DNA from: Heterocephalus glaber | Lineage: Eukaryota; Chordata; Mammalia; Rodentia; Bathyergidae | DNA: 64,000 nucleotides | Direction: 5' to 3' | Assembly (NCBI RefSeq): GCF_000247695.1 | Contig: NW_004624842.1 | Span: 3,115,683 to 3,179,682 of the forward strand | In this document: in pieces, positions 32,066-42,601 of the stretch | Layout: every line of letters begins with the position of its first letter | Position numbering within the stretch: position 1 is the first letter of the stretch | Program-made: the position numbers and the translations under genes | The notes under the pieces: generated by a model | Seen by the model: the letters and a program-made list of their open reading frames with translations, nothing else | Databases searched by the model: none | Told to the model about the DNA's origin: nothing

Positions 32066-32141
32066 GTGGTTCTGCCGCCTACCTCGCAGGCGCAAAGTTC
32101 CAAGTTCGATCCCCGGTACCGAAACAAAAACAAAAAAACCC
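32066..32141 (+). mobile_element. ID SINE, 5'-truncated
   Basis: Begins at 'gtggttctgccgcctacc' without the first about 20 bases, then 'caagttcgatccccggtacc' and a CAAA-rich tail. The short duplication ctgacca (32059-32065 and 32142-32148) joins the two halves of the host L1. Confidence 0.85.
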
Positions 32142-32224
32142 CTGACCATTTAGATACAATAACAATATAGTGTTGTGTTTATAATGTACATAAAATAAAG
32201 TGCATATTAAAAATAGCACAAGAG

Positions 32225-32325
32225 GGCCGGGGATTTAGCTCAGTGGCACCGTGCCTACCTTGTAAGTGCAAGGTCCGGAGTTTGATCCCCGGTACCAAAA
32301 AAAAAGAAAGAAAGAAAAAGAAAAG
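32225..32325 (+). mobile_element. ID SINE, GGCA/GGTCC class
   Basis: 'gggccggggatttagctcag', 'tggcaccgtgcctacc', 'caaggtccggagtttgatcc', 'ccggtacc' and a GAAA-rich tail. Perfect 14-bp target duplication aaaatagcacaaga (32210 and 32326). Confidence 0.95.
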
Positions 32326-33059
32326 AAAATAGCACAAGAACAGGACAGAAATGGAAGTATTGTAACATTCTTTATTATATATGAATGATATATCACTTGA
32401 AAGTGAGCTGTGATAAATTAAAGATGTATATTACAAACCATGCAGCAAACACTAAAATAACAAAATTGAGTTAGAGATAATAATCAACATAAAGATAAAA
32501 CAGAATGATAAAAACATTTAATTCTAAAGGAGGCAGAAAAACAGGAAAAGAGGAACAAAGAATAGAGAGGACAAATATAAAACAAATAGCAAGATAAAAG
32601 ACTTAAGCCTCACTATGCCAATAATCACATTAAATAATAGTCTAAATGTCCCAAATAAAAGGCACAGACTTTCAGACTGGATTTTTAAAAAAAGACCCAA
32701 CTATATGTTGCCTACAAAAACTGAACTTCAAATATAAAAATATAACTAGGTTAAAAGAAAAAAGATGGAGAAATATAGGCCATTTTAACACTAATCCACA
32801 GAAAATCAGAAGGTTATAGTAACATCAAAAAAAGTGTATTTCAGCAATAAGGAAGGTCATTTAATAAAAATAAACAAGTCAATTCATCAAGATGAGTAAT
32901 AATCCTAAACATTTATACATCTACTAGCAAATCTTCAAAATATATGGAGAAAAAATGATCAGAATGCAAGGAAAAATAGACAAATGCCCTATTATAGTCC
33001 GAGATTTCTATACTTCTCCCTCATAATTTCTAGAACAAGTGAACAGAAAATAAGGATAC

Positions 33060-33520
33060 TGTTATGGTTTGTGTCTAGATGTCCCCCCTAAGCCTCAGGG
33101 GTCATAGGTGGGGCTTTTCAGAGGTGGCTGGATCTAGAGAGTGTGATGCTGGGATCAAGGGTGTGTGATTACTATATTAGTCCAGTGATTGGCTTGGCAT
33201 AGTTCTGGGTGTGAATAATGAGAATGCCCACCCTGGGTTTAAGTGCTACCCATACTCACAGCCAGGGCATGTAGCCTGGATAGAAAATAATGGCCAGAAA
33301 GAGGGCTACTGCCATCACTTGGTGCTTGCTGCTTTTGCTGCCTTCTGCCTTCTGCCTTCCATACTATGAACTGTTTTTCTCCTCTGTGATGCCACTTTGC
33401 CTTGGACCCAGCTGATTATGGACTGAAACCTCTACAAACTATGAGCCAAAATAAACCTTTCCTCCTTTAACTTTGGATGTTGGGTATTTTGTCTCAGCAA
33501 TGAGAAACATAACTAAGACA
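33060..33520 (+). mobile_element. Solo LTR, MaLR-like, complete
   Basis: 461 bp from TGTTATGG to CTAAGACA with canonical TG...CA ends. It carries a polyadenylation signal (AATAAA at about 33450) in 'gagccaaaataaacc'. Flanked by a 5-bp duplication with one mismatch (gatac/aatac). It sits in the L1M-A ORF2 region and holds no viral genes. The 'tctgccttctgccttcc' part is a local short repeat. Confidence 0.8.
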
Positions 33521-33867
33521 AATACAGAATATTTAAACAATACTATCAACCATTTTGACTTAACAAACATTTAACACTTTATCCACTAGCAGAATTCACA
33601 TTCATTTCATAAACATTTATTAAAAAAAACCCCCATACTCTGGGTCATTAAACAACTCTCAATACATTGTTAAAACTTCAAGCCATATGAAATATATGAC
33701 CACAATAGAATTAAACTGAAAACTATTAACAGAAAGATCCCTTAAAAAATCATCAGATATTCAGAAACTAAACAACATACATCTAAATAACCCATGGGCT
33801 AAATGGAGAACCAAAGGGAAATTAGAAAGTACTTTGAATTGAAAAAGAATGATAACACTGAATAGGA

Positions 33868-34080
33868 ATGAAAACACAATATACCAAAATCTGTGGGATG
33901 CTGCTCAAGCAATACCTATTAGAAAACTTTATAGCACTAAATGCCTATATTAATGAGGACAAAAGGTTTCAAATCAGTGACTTCTGCTTTCATCTTATAA
34001 CTTTAGGAAAAGATGAACAAATTAAACCAAAACTAAGTAGAAGAAAAGAAATAACAAATATCAGAATAACAAATCAATAA
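33868..34080 (+). pseudogene. L1M ORF2 fragment between endonuclease and RT
   Basis: A 70-codon open frame with a stretch like the L1 ORF2 region after the endonuclease ('LLENFIALNAYI', 'KPKLSRRKEI'). It lies inside L1M-A, has stops at both sides and is not functional. Confidence 0.75.
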
Positions 34081-34596
34081 AAGAGAAAATAGAAAAATCA
34101 GTGAAACAAAAGCTGGTTCTTTGAAAGGATTGGTAAATCTGATAAGTACATGGCCAAATTGATGGAAAAACTTAAAATGAGAAAGAAAGAGACCAAGATC
34201 AGACACAGATTATCAATATCACAAATACAACAGGTGACATCATTCCATATTCTACAGATACTATAAAGAAAATACAATTTAAAACTTACTACAAAGCTAC
34301 AATAATCAAATCAGTGTGGAACTGTCACTATCACTAAAGGACAGATCAATAGAACTAAATTGAGAGTCTAGAAGAAAAACAACAACCCTCACATTTACAG
34401 TCAATTTTCAAAGACGATGCCAAGGCCATTGATGCTGGTACAATTTATGCACATGCAAAAGAATGAAATTGGACACCCACCTCACCTGATGTACAAAAAG
34501 TTAACTCAAAATGGATCAAAGACCTACAACTATAAAAATCTTGGAAGAAAAAACAGGTATAAATTTTCACAACCTTGAACTAGGCAACTATTTCTT

Positions 34597-36120
34597 TCTC
34601 TCCTTTTTTTTTTTTTTTGCTTAAATTCTTTTATTGGTACATTTTAGGTATACAATATGTTTACATTTATCATTGGGTGCTTGAACCTGTACATGATGTA
34701 TCTTGGTTCTTATTTTTTCCCCATTCCCTGTCCTCTCTTCACCCCCTCCACTCTTCCCTATTTACAAGGACTTTGTTTCCATTTTTTCCTTTTCTCATCA
34801 TTTTTCCTTTCCCTTCTTTCCTTTCCCCTTCCCCTCCCACTTCCCCTACCCCTTTGGATCTTTTCTTCCTATTTCAAATTATCAATTATTCATTTTTAAT
34901 CATTTTAATCCTTATTTACACTTTCAGTTTCTAATACCAGAGAAACTATTTGGTATTTACACGTGTGTCCTATTTATTTCACTTAAGAGTATGGCCTCAA
35001 TGTGCATCCATTTAGCTATAAAGTCTCTAGTTTCTTGATCTTTATGGCTGAGTAGTACTCCATTTTATAAAAAAATTCACATCTTTATCCAGTTTCCAGT
35101 TGATGGGCACTTGGGCTGTTTCCAAGCTTTAGCTATTACAAACTGTGCCACTATAAACATGGGTGTACATATATCTCTGTGGTATGATTCTTTTGATTCT
35201 TTTGGGAAGATACCCAGCAGGGCAATAGCTGGGTCAAATGGGACCTCTGATCCTAGTTCTTTGAGGTATTTCCATACTGATTTCCACAGTGGCTGCACCA
35301 GTCTGCACTCCCACCAACAATGGAGAAGGGTTCCTTTCTCCCCACTTCCCCACCAGCATTTGTTATTGGTTGATTTCATGATAGCAGCCATTCTTTCTGG
35401 GATGAGGTGGAATCTCAGTGTTGTTTTCATCTGCATCTCTCAAATGACTAGTGATGTTGAACATTTTTTCATATGTTTATTTGCTGCTTTTATTTGTCTG
35501 AGAAATGTCTGTTCATTTCAGATCCCCATTTTTGAATTGGGTCTTTAAATTTGGGGGGGTCTGGTTTTTTTCAGTTCTTTTATATTCTAGATAGTAGTCC
35601 TTTGTCTGAGGTACAGCTGGTAAAATTTTTTCCCCACATTGTAGGCTGTCTCTTAGCTCTGCTGGTGTTTTCTCTTGCAGTGCAGAAGCTTTTTAATAAG
35701 ATAAGATCCCAGTTGTTGATTCTTTGTGCCAGTTCTCGTGCTACTGAGGTTTTGTTCATAAAGTCTTTTCCTATGCCAATGTCTTCAAGAGTTCTACCTA
35801 ACTTATCTTCCAGCAAGTTTAGTGTTTCTGTCTTAATATTTAAAGCTTTAATCCTCTTCAATCTTAATTTAGTGCATGGTGACAGATATCGGTCTAGTTT
35901 TAATCTTTGGCAGGTTGAAATCCAGTTTCCCCAGCACCACTTATTAAATAGTCTATTTTTCCTCCAGTGAGGGTGGTTGGCTCCTTTGTCAAAGATGAGG
36001 TCGCTGAGTATGTCTGGAGTTATTTTTGCATTTTCTAATCTACTCCACTGATCCTCAGGTCTGTTTCTTTGCCAGTACTATGCTGTTTTTATCACAGTAG
36101 CTTTGTAGTATAGTTTAAGA
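34597..36120 (-). mobile_element. L1 element, reverse, 5'-truncated, inserted in L1M-A
   Basis: A poly(T) run from about 34604 marks the poly(A) tail of a minus-strand L1. It is followed by a C/T-rich 3' UTR (34720-34860) and then ORF2 C-terminal sequence to 36120, where it is cut. The host is duplicated: aactatttctt (34586-34596) and aaccatttctt (36121-36131), 11 bp with one mismatch, after which L1M-A continues. This is the younger of the two reversed L1s. Confidence 0.88.
35077..35861 (-). pseudogene. L1 ORF2 C-terminal remnant
   Basis: Two reverse frames, 35580-35861 (93 codons) and 35077-35436 (119 codons), read consecutive parts of L1 ORF2. The first contains 'DIGIGKDFMNKTSVA' and the second 'GTLLHCWWECRLVQPLWKSV' with the conserved Cys-Trp-Trp-Glu of the C-terminal region. 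They are separated by frame breaks, and the C-terminus continues out of frame to about 34950. RT active-site sequence is absent. Non-functional. Confidence 0.88.
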
Positions 36121-36311
36121 AACCATTTCTTAAATATGACACCCCCCAAAATAAAACAACAAAAGAAAAAGATAGACAAAATGGAACTTCATCAAAATTT
36201 AAAAAATTTGAATTATCAAGGACAATATCAATACAGTGAAGAGACAACCCACAAAATATTAGTAAATCTGACAAAGGATTTGTATCCAAAATATAGAAAG
36301 AGCTTTTACAA

Positions 36312-36679
36312 TTTACTTGGTCAGGATATTTGTGTGCTCTCAAAACTTGTATGTTGAAACCCAACCGTGAAGGTGCTGGTACTAAGAGGTGAGACCTTTA
36401 GAAGATGACTTGACCTTAAAGGCTTCACTCTTGTGAGTGGATTAGTGTCTTTCTGAAAGAGGCATGAGCAAGCCTGCTTACCCATGCTATCAAATGAAGA
36501 CTCAGCAAAAAGGCACCATCTTTGAAGCAGAGACCAAGCCTTTACCAGGTACTGAATCTGCCGGCACCTTGATCTTGGACTTCCCAGCCTCCAGAACTAT
36601 GAGCAATACATTTCTGTTGTTTGTAAGTTACTGTCCACAGTTTAAGGCATTTTGTTGTATTAGCCCAAATGGATTGAGC
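36312..36679 (+). mobile_element. MaLR/MLT-type LTR inserted in L1M-A
   Basis: 'tatgttgaaacccaacc', 'gaggtgagacctttagaag', 'aaaggcaccatctttgaagc', 'gaatctgccggcaccttg' and 'ttcccagcctccagaac' are an ERVL-MaLR-type LTR. A 5-bp duplication tacaa (36307-36311 and 36680-36684) flanks it and the host L1 reads on across it. Solo LTR, no genes. Confidence 0.78.
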
Positions 36680-36706
36680 TACAACTCAGTAATAAAAAGA
36701 CAAGTA

Positions 36707-36791
36707 TGCTGGGGATTTAGCTCAGTGGTTTCGCCGTCTGCTGTGCAAGCGCAAGGACCCGAGTTTGATCCCCAGCACCAAAAAAAAAAAA
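36707..36791 (+). mobile_element. ID SINE, GGTT/GGACC class
   Basis: 'tgctggggatttagctcag', 'tggtttcgccgtctgc', 'caaggacccgagtttgatcc', 'ccagcacc' and poly(A). Perfect 13-bp target duplication aaaaagacaagta (36694 and 36792). Confidence 0.95.
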
Positions 36792-37559
36792 AAAAAGACA
36801 AGTAGCCCAATTTTAAAACAGGCGAAGTATTTGAATGGCCATTTTTCAGAAGAAGGTATACAATGGTCAAAAAACACACATAAAAGATGCTCAACGTCGT
36901 TAGCCATCAGGGCAATGCACATCAAAACCAATGAGCACTTCATATTCCTAGGATGGCTATAATTTAAAAGACAGAAATAACCAATGTTAGTGAGGATCTG
37001 GAAAAACTGGAAATCTCAACACAGTGCTGTGGAAATATAAAGTGGTGCAGTTGTTTTGGAAACAGCCTGACATTTGTTCAAAGAGTTACACATACCACAT
37101 GAATGAGCATTTCCACTCCTAGGTACATACTCAAGAAAAACATGTCTACACAAAAACTTGTATACAATGTTCACAACAACATTACTCATACTAGCCAAAA
37201 AATATAAGCACAAAGTCATGTACTATATGATTCCACTTAAATTAAATGTCTAGATTAAGCAAATCTGTAGAGGAAGAAAGTACATCAGTGGTTTCCAGGA
37301 ACTGAGAATGGGAAATGGGGTAGGGGACAAAGAGAAGTGGCTGCTGATAGTTTCTCTTTGGTGTGATGAAAATGTTCTAAAACTGATGTGGTAACTCTTG
37401 TACAACTCTGTGTAAAACTGTATTGAAACCATTGATTTGTACAATCTAAATACAAATCTAAACACAATCTAAATTATTTCTCAATAAAGCTGCTATATTT
37501 TTAAAATAATGCCAATAAATTCAACAATATTCCTTGAAGAATTGAATTTGTAGACAAAA

Positions 37560-37820
37560 ATTTTCCTACATACATTTACACTGGGAGAAATAACTTCTGG
37601 TGTTCTAGCCCACAGATAACAATTATGTACTCTATATTTCAAAACAGCTAGAAGAAAAAAGGCTAGAAGAAAGGATACTGAATATTTTAATCACAAAAAG
37701 TATGTTTGAGGAGATAAATATGCTTACCTTGATTTGAACACGACACAATGTATACATAATTGAAACATTATATTGCACTCCAATGTACAATTCTTATATA
37801 TCAATTAAAATTTTTATTTA
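37560..37820 (+). mobile_element. L1 3' end fragment
   Basis: 'aacagctagaagaaaaaagg', 'aaggatactgaatatttt', 'gatttgaacacgacacaatg' and 'cttatatatcaattaaaat' match an L1 3' terminus distinct from that of L1M-A. Confidence 0.65.
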
Positions 37821-37928
37821 AAGCAGAAAAAAGCAAATGATACAATCATTAATGCCAGGAAAAACAAACAAAACTTACACATGAATGAAAACTTAAGAAA
37901 AAGATTTTCCACAAATAAAATGCAAATC

Positions 37929-38101
37929 CTAGGAATGGTGGCTCAAGCCTATAATCCTAGCACTCTGGGAGGCTGAGGCAGGAGGATCAGAAGTTCAAGC
38001 CAGGCTGGGTAATTTACTGACTTTGTGAGACTCTGTTTCAAAATTTTAAAAAATAAAAATAAAAAAGGGCTGGGGATGTAGCTCAGTCCCCAGTACTGAA
38101 G
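37929..38101 (+). mobile_element. Dimeric B1-ID SINE (B1-dID type)
   Basis: B1 half 'gaatggtggctcaagcctat' to 'ctctgtttcaaaattttaaa', linker aaaataaaaataaaaaa, then ID 'gggctggggatgtagctcag' with the middle deleted, joining directly to 'tccccagtactgaagg'. Confidence 0.8.
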
Positions 38102-38632
38102 GAAAAAGAAAAAAGAATTTCTAAACAAAATTTTAGTGTATCTAATTTAGCAATATTTTAAGAGAATAATAGCCTCAGCCAAATGGGGCTCCTCCTAGGT
38201 ATGCAGGGTTAGTTTCACATTTGAAATCCATCAATGTGATTTATTGTATTGTCAGACTAACAGAGAAAAACCATAGGGCCATCTCAATAGATGCGGGAAA
38301 TAGATTTGACGAAATCCAACATGATTCAGGATTTTAAAAGTTCTCAGCAAATTAAGAATAGAAGAAAACTTCCTCAACTTGACATAGGGCATTTACAAAA
38401 ACTGCACAGCTAATGTCATACTGGAACTTAATGATGAAAGACAGTAGAAAGGCAAGGATGTCCACTCTTACCATTTCCATTTAACATGCAGGTTCTATCC
38501 AGGGCAATTAGACAAGAGTATAAAATAAAAAGCATTAGATTGAAAAGGAAGAAAAAAAATCTGCTTGCAGATGACATGTTCATCCTTATAGAAAATCCAA
38601 CCAAATCCACAAACATGCAAAAAGCTACTATA

Positions 38633-39185
38633 CAAGGGGTGACTGAAAGATATGATGGTTTAAATTTTTTTTAAAAACTTATTACTGTAAAAAACACATT
38701 GCCAAGAATGACAGGATAAGTGTGCTGATGTGAAGAGGTGTATTTTGAGTATATTGGGGGATTAATAGTAATGTGATTTTTTACTGTAATAAATTTTTAA
38801 AATTTAAATATTCACCATATTTTATGATCACACCTTGTTGAGCAAAGGTTTAGAGCAATTTCTGTCAAATAAGAACATTATAGTGTGTCCCCACCTACCT
38901 GATTCACCATATCTGGCACTGTGTGACTTCTGGCTCTTCCCCAAAGTTAAAATGACCAAAAGAGGTATGTGTTTTGAACTTGTTCAGGTATCAAGGCAAC
39001 AAGAACAACACAATTAAAGTTCTCATAAAAGAGGACTTCCAGAAACACTTTAAGAAGTGGAAAGAATGAAGGGATAAATGTGTTAGAGGGAGTATTTTGA
39101 GGGGGATTCTTGGCAACATGTCTTTTACTGTAATAAATTTTAAAAATTTAAACATTTACTGTATTTTTTCATCACACCTCATGAT
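38633..39185 (+). mobile_element. Mariner-like DNA transposon, rearranged
   Basis: The left end (caaggggtgactgaaagat ... acttattactgtaaa, 38633-38695) is an inverted repeat of the right end (ttttactgtaataaatttt ... catcacacctcatga, 39123-39184). TA flanks both sides (38631-38632 and 39186-39187) and the host L1 reads on. A second copy of the right end with about 70 bp before it lies inside at 38705-38838. The stretch 38839-39065 carries a transposase C-terminal fragment. Confidence 0.8.
38862..39065 (+). pseudogene. Mariner transposase C-terminal fragment
   Basis: The open frame beginning at 38835 includes 'SPYLALCDFWLFPKVKM', like the mariner signature SPDLAPxDxxLF near the third catalytic aspartate. 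The first Asp of SPD is Tyr here, while the later Asp is kept. Frame breaks follow after about 39017, but similarity continues (EDFQKHFKKW-like) to about 39065. The N-terminal DNA-binding and first two catalytic regions are absent. Non-functional. Confidence 0.8.
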
Positions 39186-39388
39186 TAATAAGTAACTTTA
39201 CCAAGATAGCAGGACACTAGATCAATATATAAAGATCAAGTTTATTCCTACATATTAGTTATGAACACAGAAATTTAAAAATTTTAAATGCCATTTATAA
39301 TTACATAATAATTTAAAATACTTAGAAATAAATATGAAAAAAAGGTGTGAAAAACCTGGATATGGAAAATTAAAATATTGCTAAGTAC

Positions 39389-39792
39389 TGTATTAGTCAG
39401 CTTTTTGTCACTGGCAAAATACTTGACATAAACAACTTAAAAAGGAAGGGTTTATTTTAGCTCAAGGTTTCAGTTAGTGGTCACCTGGCTCCACTGCTTC
39501 TGGTCCTGTGGTGAGGCAGAACGTCATGGCAAGAGCATGTGGCAGAGCAGACTGGCTCATTTCGTGGCAGCCAGGAGGCAGGGAGAGTGACAGAAGAAGG
39601 GACCAGGGACAAGAGATACCTTTCAAAGGGATGCCCTCAGCGACCTACTTCCTCCAACTGGTCCCGCTTCCCACATTTAGCTATGAATTCCTCAGCTGAT
39701 GAGGTTAACACCCTCATGATCCACTCACCTCTCTGGGCCCCACCTCTGACCACCACAGCATTGGGGACCAAGGCCCAAACACCAAACCATAA
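39389..39792 (-). mobile_element. MaLR-like LTR, reverse, inserted in L1M-B
   Basis: Plus-strand sequence runs tgtattagtcagctttttg ... cttaaaaaggaagggtttatttt ... gtgaggcagaacgtcatgg ... accaaaccataac; in reverse it starts gttatggtttgg and ends ctaatacag. Same family as 27778-28165, and it shares its start with the LTR at 33060. Solo LTR, no genes. Confidence 0.78.
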
Positions 39793-39852
39793 CCTTTTTT
39801 TTTTTTGGTACTGGAGTAACTCAGGACTTTGCACTTGCAAGGCAGGTGCATA
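39793..39852 (-). mobile_element. ID SINE, reverse, truncated
   Basis: Poly(T), 'ggtactggagtaactcagg', 'actttgcacttgcaaggcag' then loss of the 5' A-box part. It abuts the LTR end. Confidence 0.8.
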
Positions 39853-40656
39853 AGCATTATTTTTTTTAAAAAAACTAAATAAAATGAGAGCGACACATCA
39901 TTTATGGGTTAGTGGATTCAATATTATTAAGATTCTCACTCTCCCTACACTGATGTATCTATTCAAGTCAGTTCCAATCAAAATCTCAACTGGCATTGAT
40001 AAACAACTGAGAAATTATAGAAATTGATAAACAAAATCTCACAAAATTTATGTGAAGATGCAAAGGACCTATAAGGGTCAAAACAACTTTGAAAAAGAAG
40101 AGGAAAGTTGGAGGCCTGATTTCTTTTTTATTTTTAAATTTTCTATTGTTTACTTTTAAAAATTATTAGTATATGTTTGTAGTACACAATGAATACATTC
40201 ATTGTGGGCTATTGGCACACATACATATTGTATCTTGATCCTTTTTACTTCCCCTTCCATCTCCTCCCATCCTCTGACCCCCTTTCCATTTCCACAAAGT
40301 CTGTCTGTTTCCTTTCATCTTTCTCTTATTTTGTTATTTAAATTATTTATACTTTGAGAGTCTAATATAAGAGAAACCATATGATATTTAACCTTCTGAA
40401 TCTGATTTATTTCACTTAGCATTGTGGATTTAAGGTGCATCCATTGTCCTACAAATGACAAAAATTAGCCTTCTTTATGGCTGTTACTCCACTGTGTATA
40501 TATACTGTACTACATTTTCTTTATCGATTCATCTGTTGATGGGCATATAAACTGCTTCCAAGATTTAGCTACTATGAGTTGTGCTACTATAAACATGGGT
40601 ATCATGTATCAGGTGATATGATGTCTTTAATTCTTAGGTTTGGTTTGGTTTGGTTT

Positions 40657-40797
40657 GTTTTTTGAAACAGGGTCTCATTATGTAGTTCAGTTTGGCCTTG
40701 AACTCACTATGTATCCCAGGCTGGCCTCGAACTCGTGGCAATCCTCCTGCCTTAGCCTCCTGAGTGCTGGGATTACAGCACTATCACACCTGGCTTC
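40657..40797 (-). mobile_element. B1 SINE, reverse, with exact 29-bp internal duplication
   Basis: Begins with 'gaaacagggtctcattatg' and ends 'ggattacagcactatcacacctgg'. Two 29-bp units (40674-40702 and 40703-40731), each ctca.tatgta ... ggcct.gaa, are tandem. Preceded by a (GGTTT)n tail at 40638-40656 and inserted in the reversed L1. Confidence 0.95.
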
Positions 40798-40835
40798 TTT
40801 TGGGAAGGTATCCAGAAGAGGTACAGCTAGCTGGG

Positions 40836-41381
40836 TCAAGTGCAATTTCTATTTTTAGTTTTTTTGAGGACTTTCCACAGTGATTTCCATAGAGATTGTA
40901 CTACTTTACACCAGCATTTGTCATTTTTTGAGTTCTTAGTGATAGCTATTCTTTCTGGAGTAAGATGGGATCTCAGTATTGTTTTGATTTGCATTTCTAT
41001 AATGACCAAAGATGCTGAAGATTTTTTCATGTATTTATTGGCCATTTGTACATCACGTTTTGAAAAGTGTCTATTCATTTTAACTTCCTATTTTTTTATT
41101 AGGTTTTTTATTTTGGATGGAGGTCCAATTTCTTTGAGGTTTTTATATACTCTAGATATTAGTCTTTTGTTTGAGGAGTAGCTGGCAAAAATTTTTCCCC
41201 ATTCTATAGGTTGTCTCTTCATTTTGTTGGTTGTTTCCTTTGCTGTACAGGAGCTTTTTAATTTGATATGATCCCATTTATTGGTTGTTGGTATTATTTC
41301 TTGTGCAATTGGGGTTCTGTTCAGAAAGTTCTTGCCTATGCTCATGTGTTCAAGAGTTCTACCTATTTTATCTTCTCGCAA
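40836..41381 (-). pseudogene. L1 ORF2 C-terminal remnant
   Basis: Two reverse frames, 41088-41381 (97 codons, 'MSIGKNFLNRTPIAQE', 'EWGKIFASYSSNKRLISRVY') and 40836-41078 (80 codons, 'MNRHFSKRDVQMANKYMKK', 'QSLWKSLWKVLK'), read successive parts of L1 ORF2. Stops and frameshifts separate them. Non-functional. Confidence 0.88.
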
Positions 41382-41623
41382 AAGACAACCTAGGTTTTTG
41401 ATCCATTTTTATTCAGTGTTAGTACAGGGTAAGAGATATGGGTCTACATTCATTCTTGTGCATGTGGCTAACCAGTTTTCCCTGTACCATTTGTTAAGGA
41501 GACTATCTTTTTGGAGGGCCTCGTTTCAAAACAATGTAATTGTAAAGATAGACAAATAGATTAATGGAACATAAGAGTCCAGAAAGAGATCCACATACTC
41601 ATACATATGGATAACTTTTTTAA

Positions 41624-41706
41624 AAATTTTGACTGAACCCAGGCCCTGTGTGTGCTTGACGAATACTCTACTACAGCACAGTACACTATACCCTCTTCCC
41701 AGGCCC
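41624..41706 (-). mobile_element. ID SINE, reverse, old type
   Basis: 'gactgaacccaggccctgtg', 'tgtgcttgacgaatactc', 'tactacagcacagtac' and 'cttcccaggcccc' match a reversed, diverged common ID. Confidence 0.7.
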
Positions 41707-41914
41707 CAGACAACTGATTTTTGACAAAGAAGCAAAAACGATCCCATAGAGCCAGGAGAGCTTTTTCAACAAATGGTGCTGAAATTAATGATACTTACAA
41801 GTAACACTTGAAATTTAATCCAGACCTCCCACTATATACAACAATTAATTCCAAATGGACCATAATTCTAAATATAATATCTAAAATATAAAACTTCAAG
41901 AAGAAACCATACAG

Positions 41915-42008
41915 GGCCGGGGATCTAGCTCAGTGGTTTCACCACCTGCCTTGCAAGCGCAAGGACCCGAGTTCGATCCCCGGTACCAAAAAAAAAAAAA
42001 AAGAAAGT
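41915..42008 (+). mobile_element. ID SINE, GGTT/GGACC class
   Basis: 'ggccggggatctagctcag', 'tggtttcaccacctgcc', 'caaggacccgagttcgatcc', 'ccggtacc' and poly(A). Perfect 17-bp target duplication aagaagaaaccatacag (41898 and 42009). One of the least changed copies. Confidence 0.96.
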
Positions 42009-42514
42009 AAGAAGAAACCATACAGGAAACTTTTATAATTTTGGGTTAAGCAAAGATTTCTTATATATGACAAAACTCAACATGGTTTCTAGGAGAACAA
42101 AGTGGTAAAGTGAATATCAAAATTAAAAACATCTGTCCTATAAGGTACTCTTAAAGAAATAAACAGACAAGCCACAGATTGGGAGAAAATATGTGCAATT
42201 CATGTATCTTTTATAGAACTTATAGCCAGAATATGAAGAGTCCTCAAATCTCATAAAAAATAAACAATCCAATTTTTAAATGGACAAAAGATATGAACAT
42301 ATGCTTTACCAAAGAAGGTATATGGGTAGTGAACAAGCTCATGAAAAGATGTTCAACATGATTGTCATTACAGAATTGAAAGTGAACATTATAATGAGAC
42401 CCCACATTTATTAGTGTATCTAAAATAGAAAGTTGAACTACACCAAGGGTTGGTGAGGATGTGGAGGAACTAGAACTTTCACATACTGAAGGTGGGAAAT
42501 TAAAATGATACAGC

Positions 42515-42601
42515 AAGGGGCCAGGGATTTAGCTCAGTAGTTCTGCCGCCTGCCTCGCAAGGAGAAGGACCCGAGTTCGATCCCTGGTACCAAAAAAAAA
42601 A
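42515..42601 (+). mobile_element. ID SINE, GGTT/GGACC class
   Basis: 'aggggccagggatttagctc', 'tagttctgccgcctgcc', 'aaggacccgagttcgatcc', 'ctggtacc' and poly(A). Perfect 13-bp target duplication aaaatgatacagc (42502 and 42602). Confidence 0.96.

Larger units (their letters stand above)
31420..37505 (+). mobile_element. L1M element A, decayed host of nested insertions
   Basis: It runs from the 5' non-coding/ORF1-end region (aatggaacaatatctttaaag near 31770; cactataagaaatgttaac near 31910), through ORF2 endonuclease-side sequence (32640-34250), to the ORF2 C-terminal and 3' UTR (36690-37505, ending tctcaataaagctgc). About 2 kb covering most of the reverse transcriptase is missing near 34265. 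Every frame is broken. It hosts five IDs, two LTRs and a reversed L1. Confidence 0.85.
40124..41513 (-). mobile_element. L1 element, reverse, 5'-truncated, inserted in L1M-B
   Basis: It starts with a T-rich tail (40124-40140) and a C/T-rich 3' UTR, then ORF2 C-terminal sequence up to 41513. The host duplication gaggcctgatttc (40111-40123) and gagggcctcgtttc (41514-41527) is diverged. It is more decayed than the copy at 34597 and contains a B1 insertion, so it is probably older. Confidence 0.82.

Noticed and set aside
38486..38674. 62-codon Lys-rich frame
   Set aside because: It is a fragment of L1M-B reverse transcriptase sequence running into the mariner left end, not a gene.
33060..39792. 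A complete endogenous provirus
   Set aside because: The LTRs at 33060, 36312 and 39389 differ in family or orientation and the DNA between them is L1, so they are separate solo LTRs.
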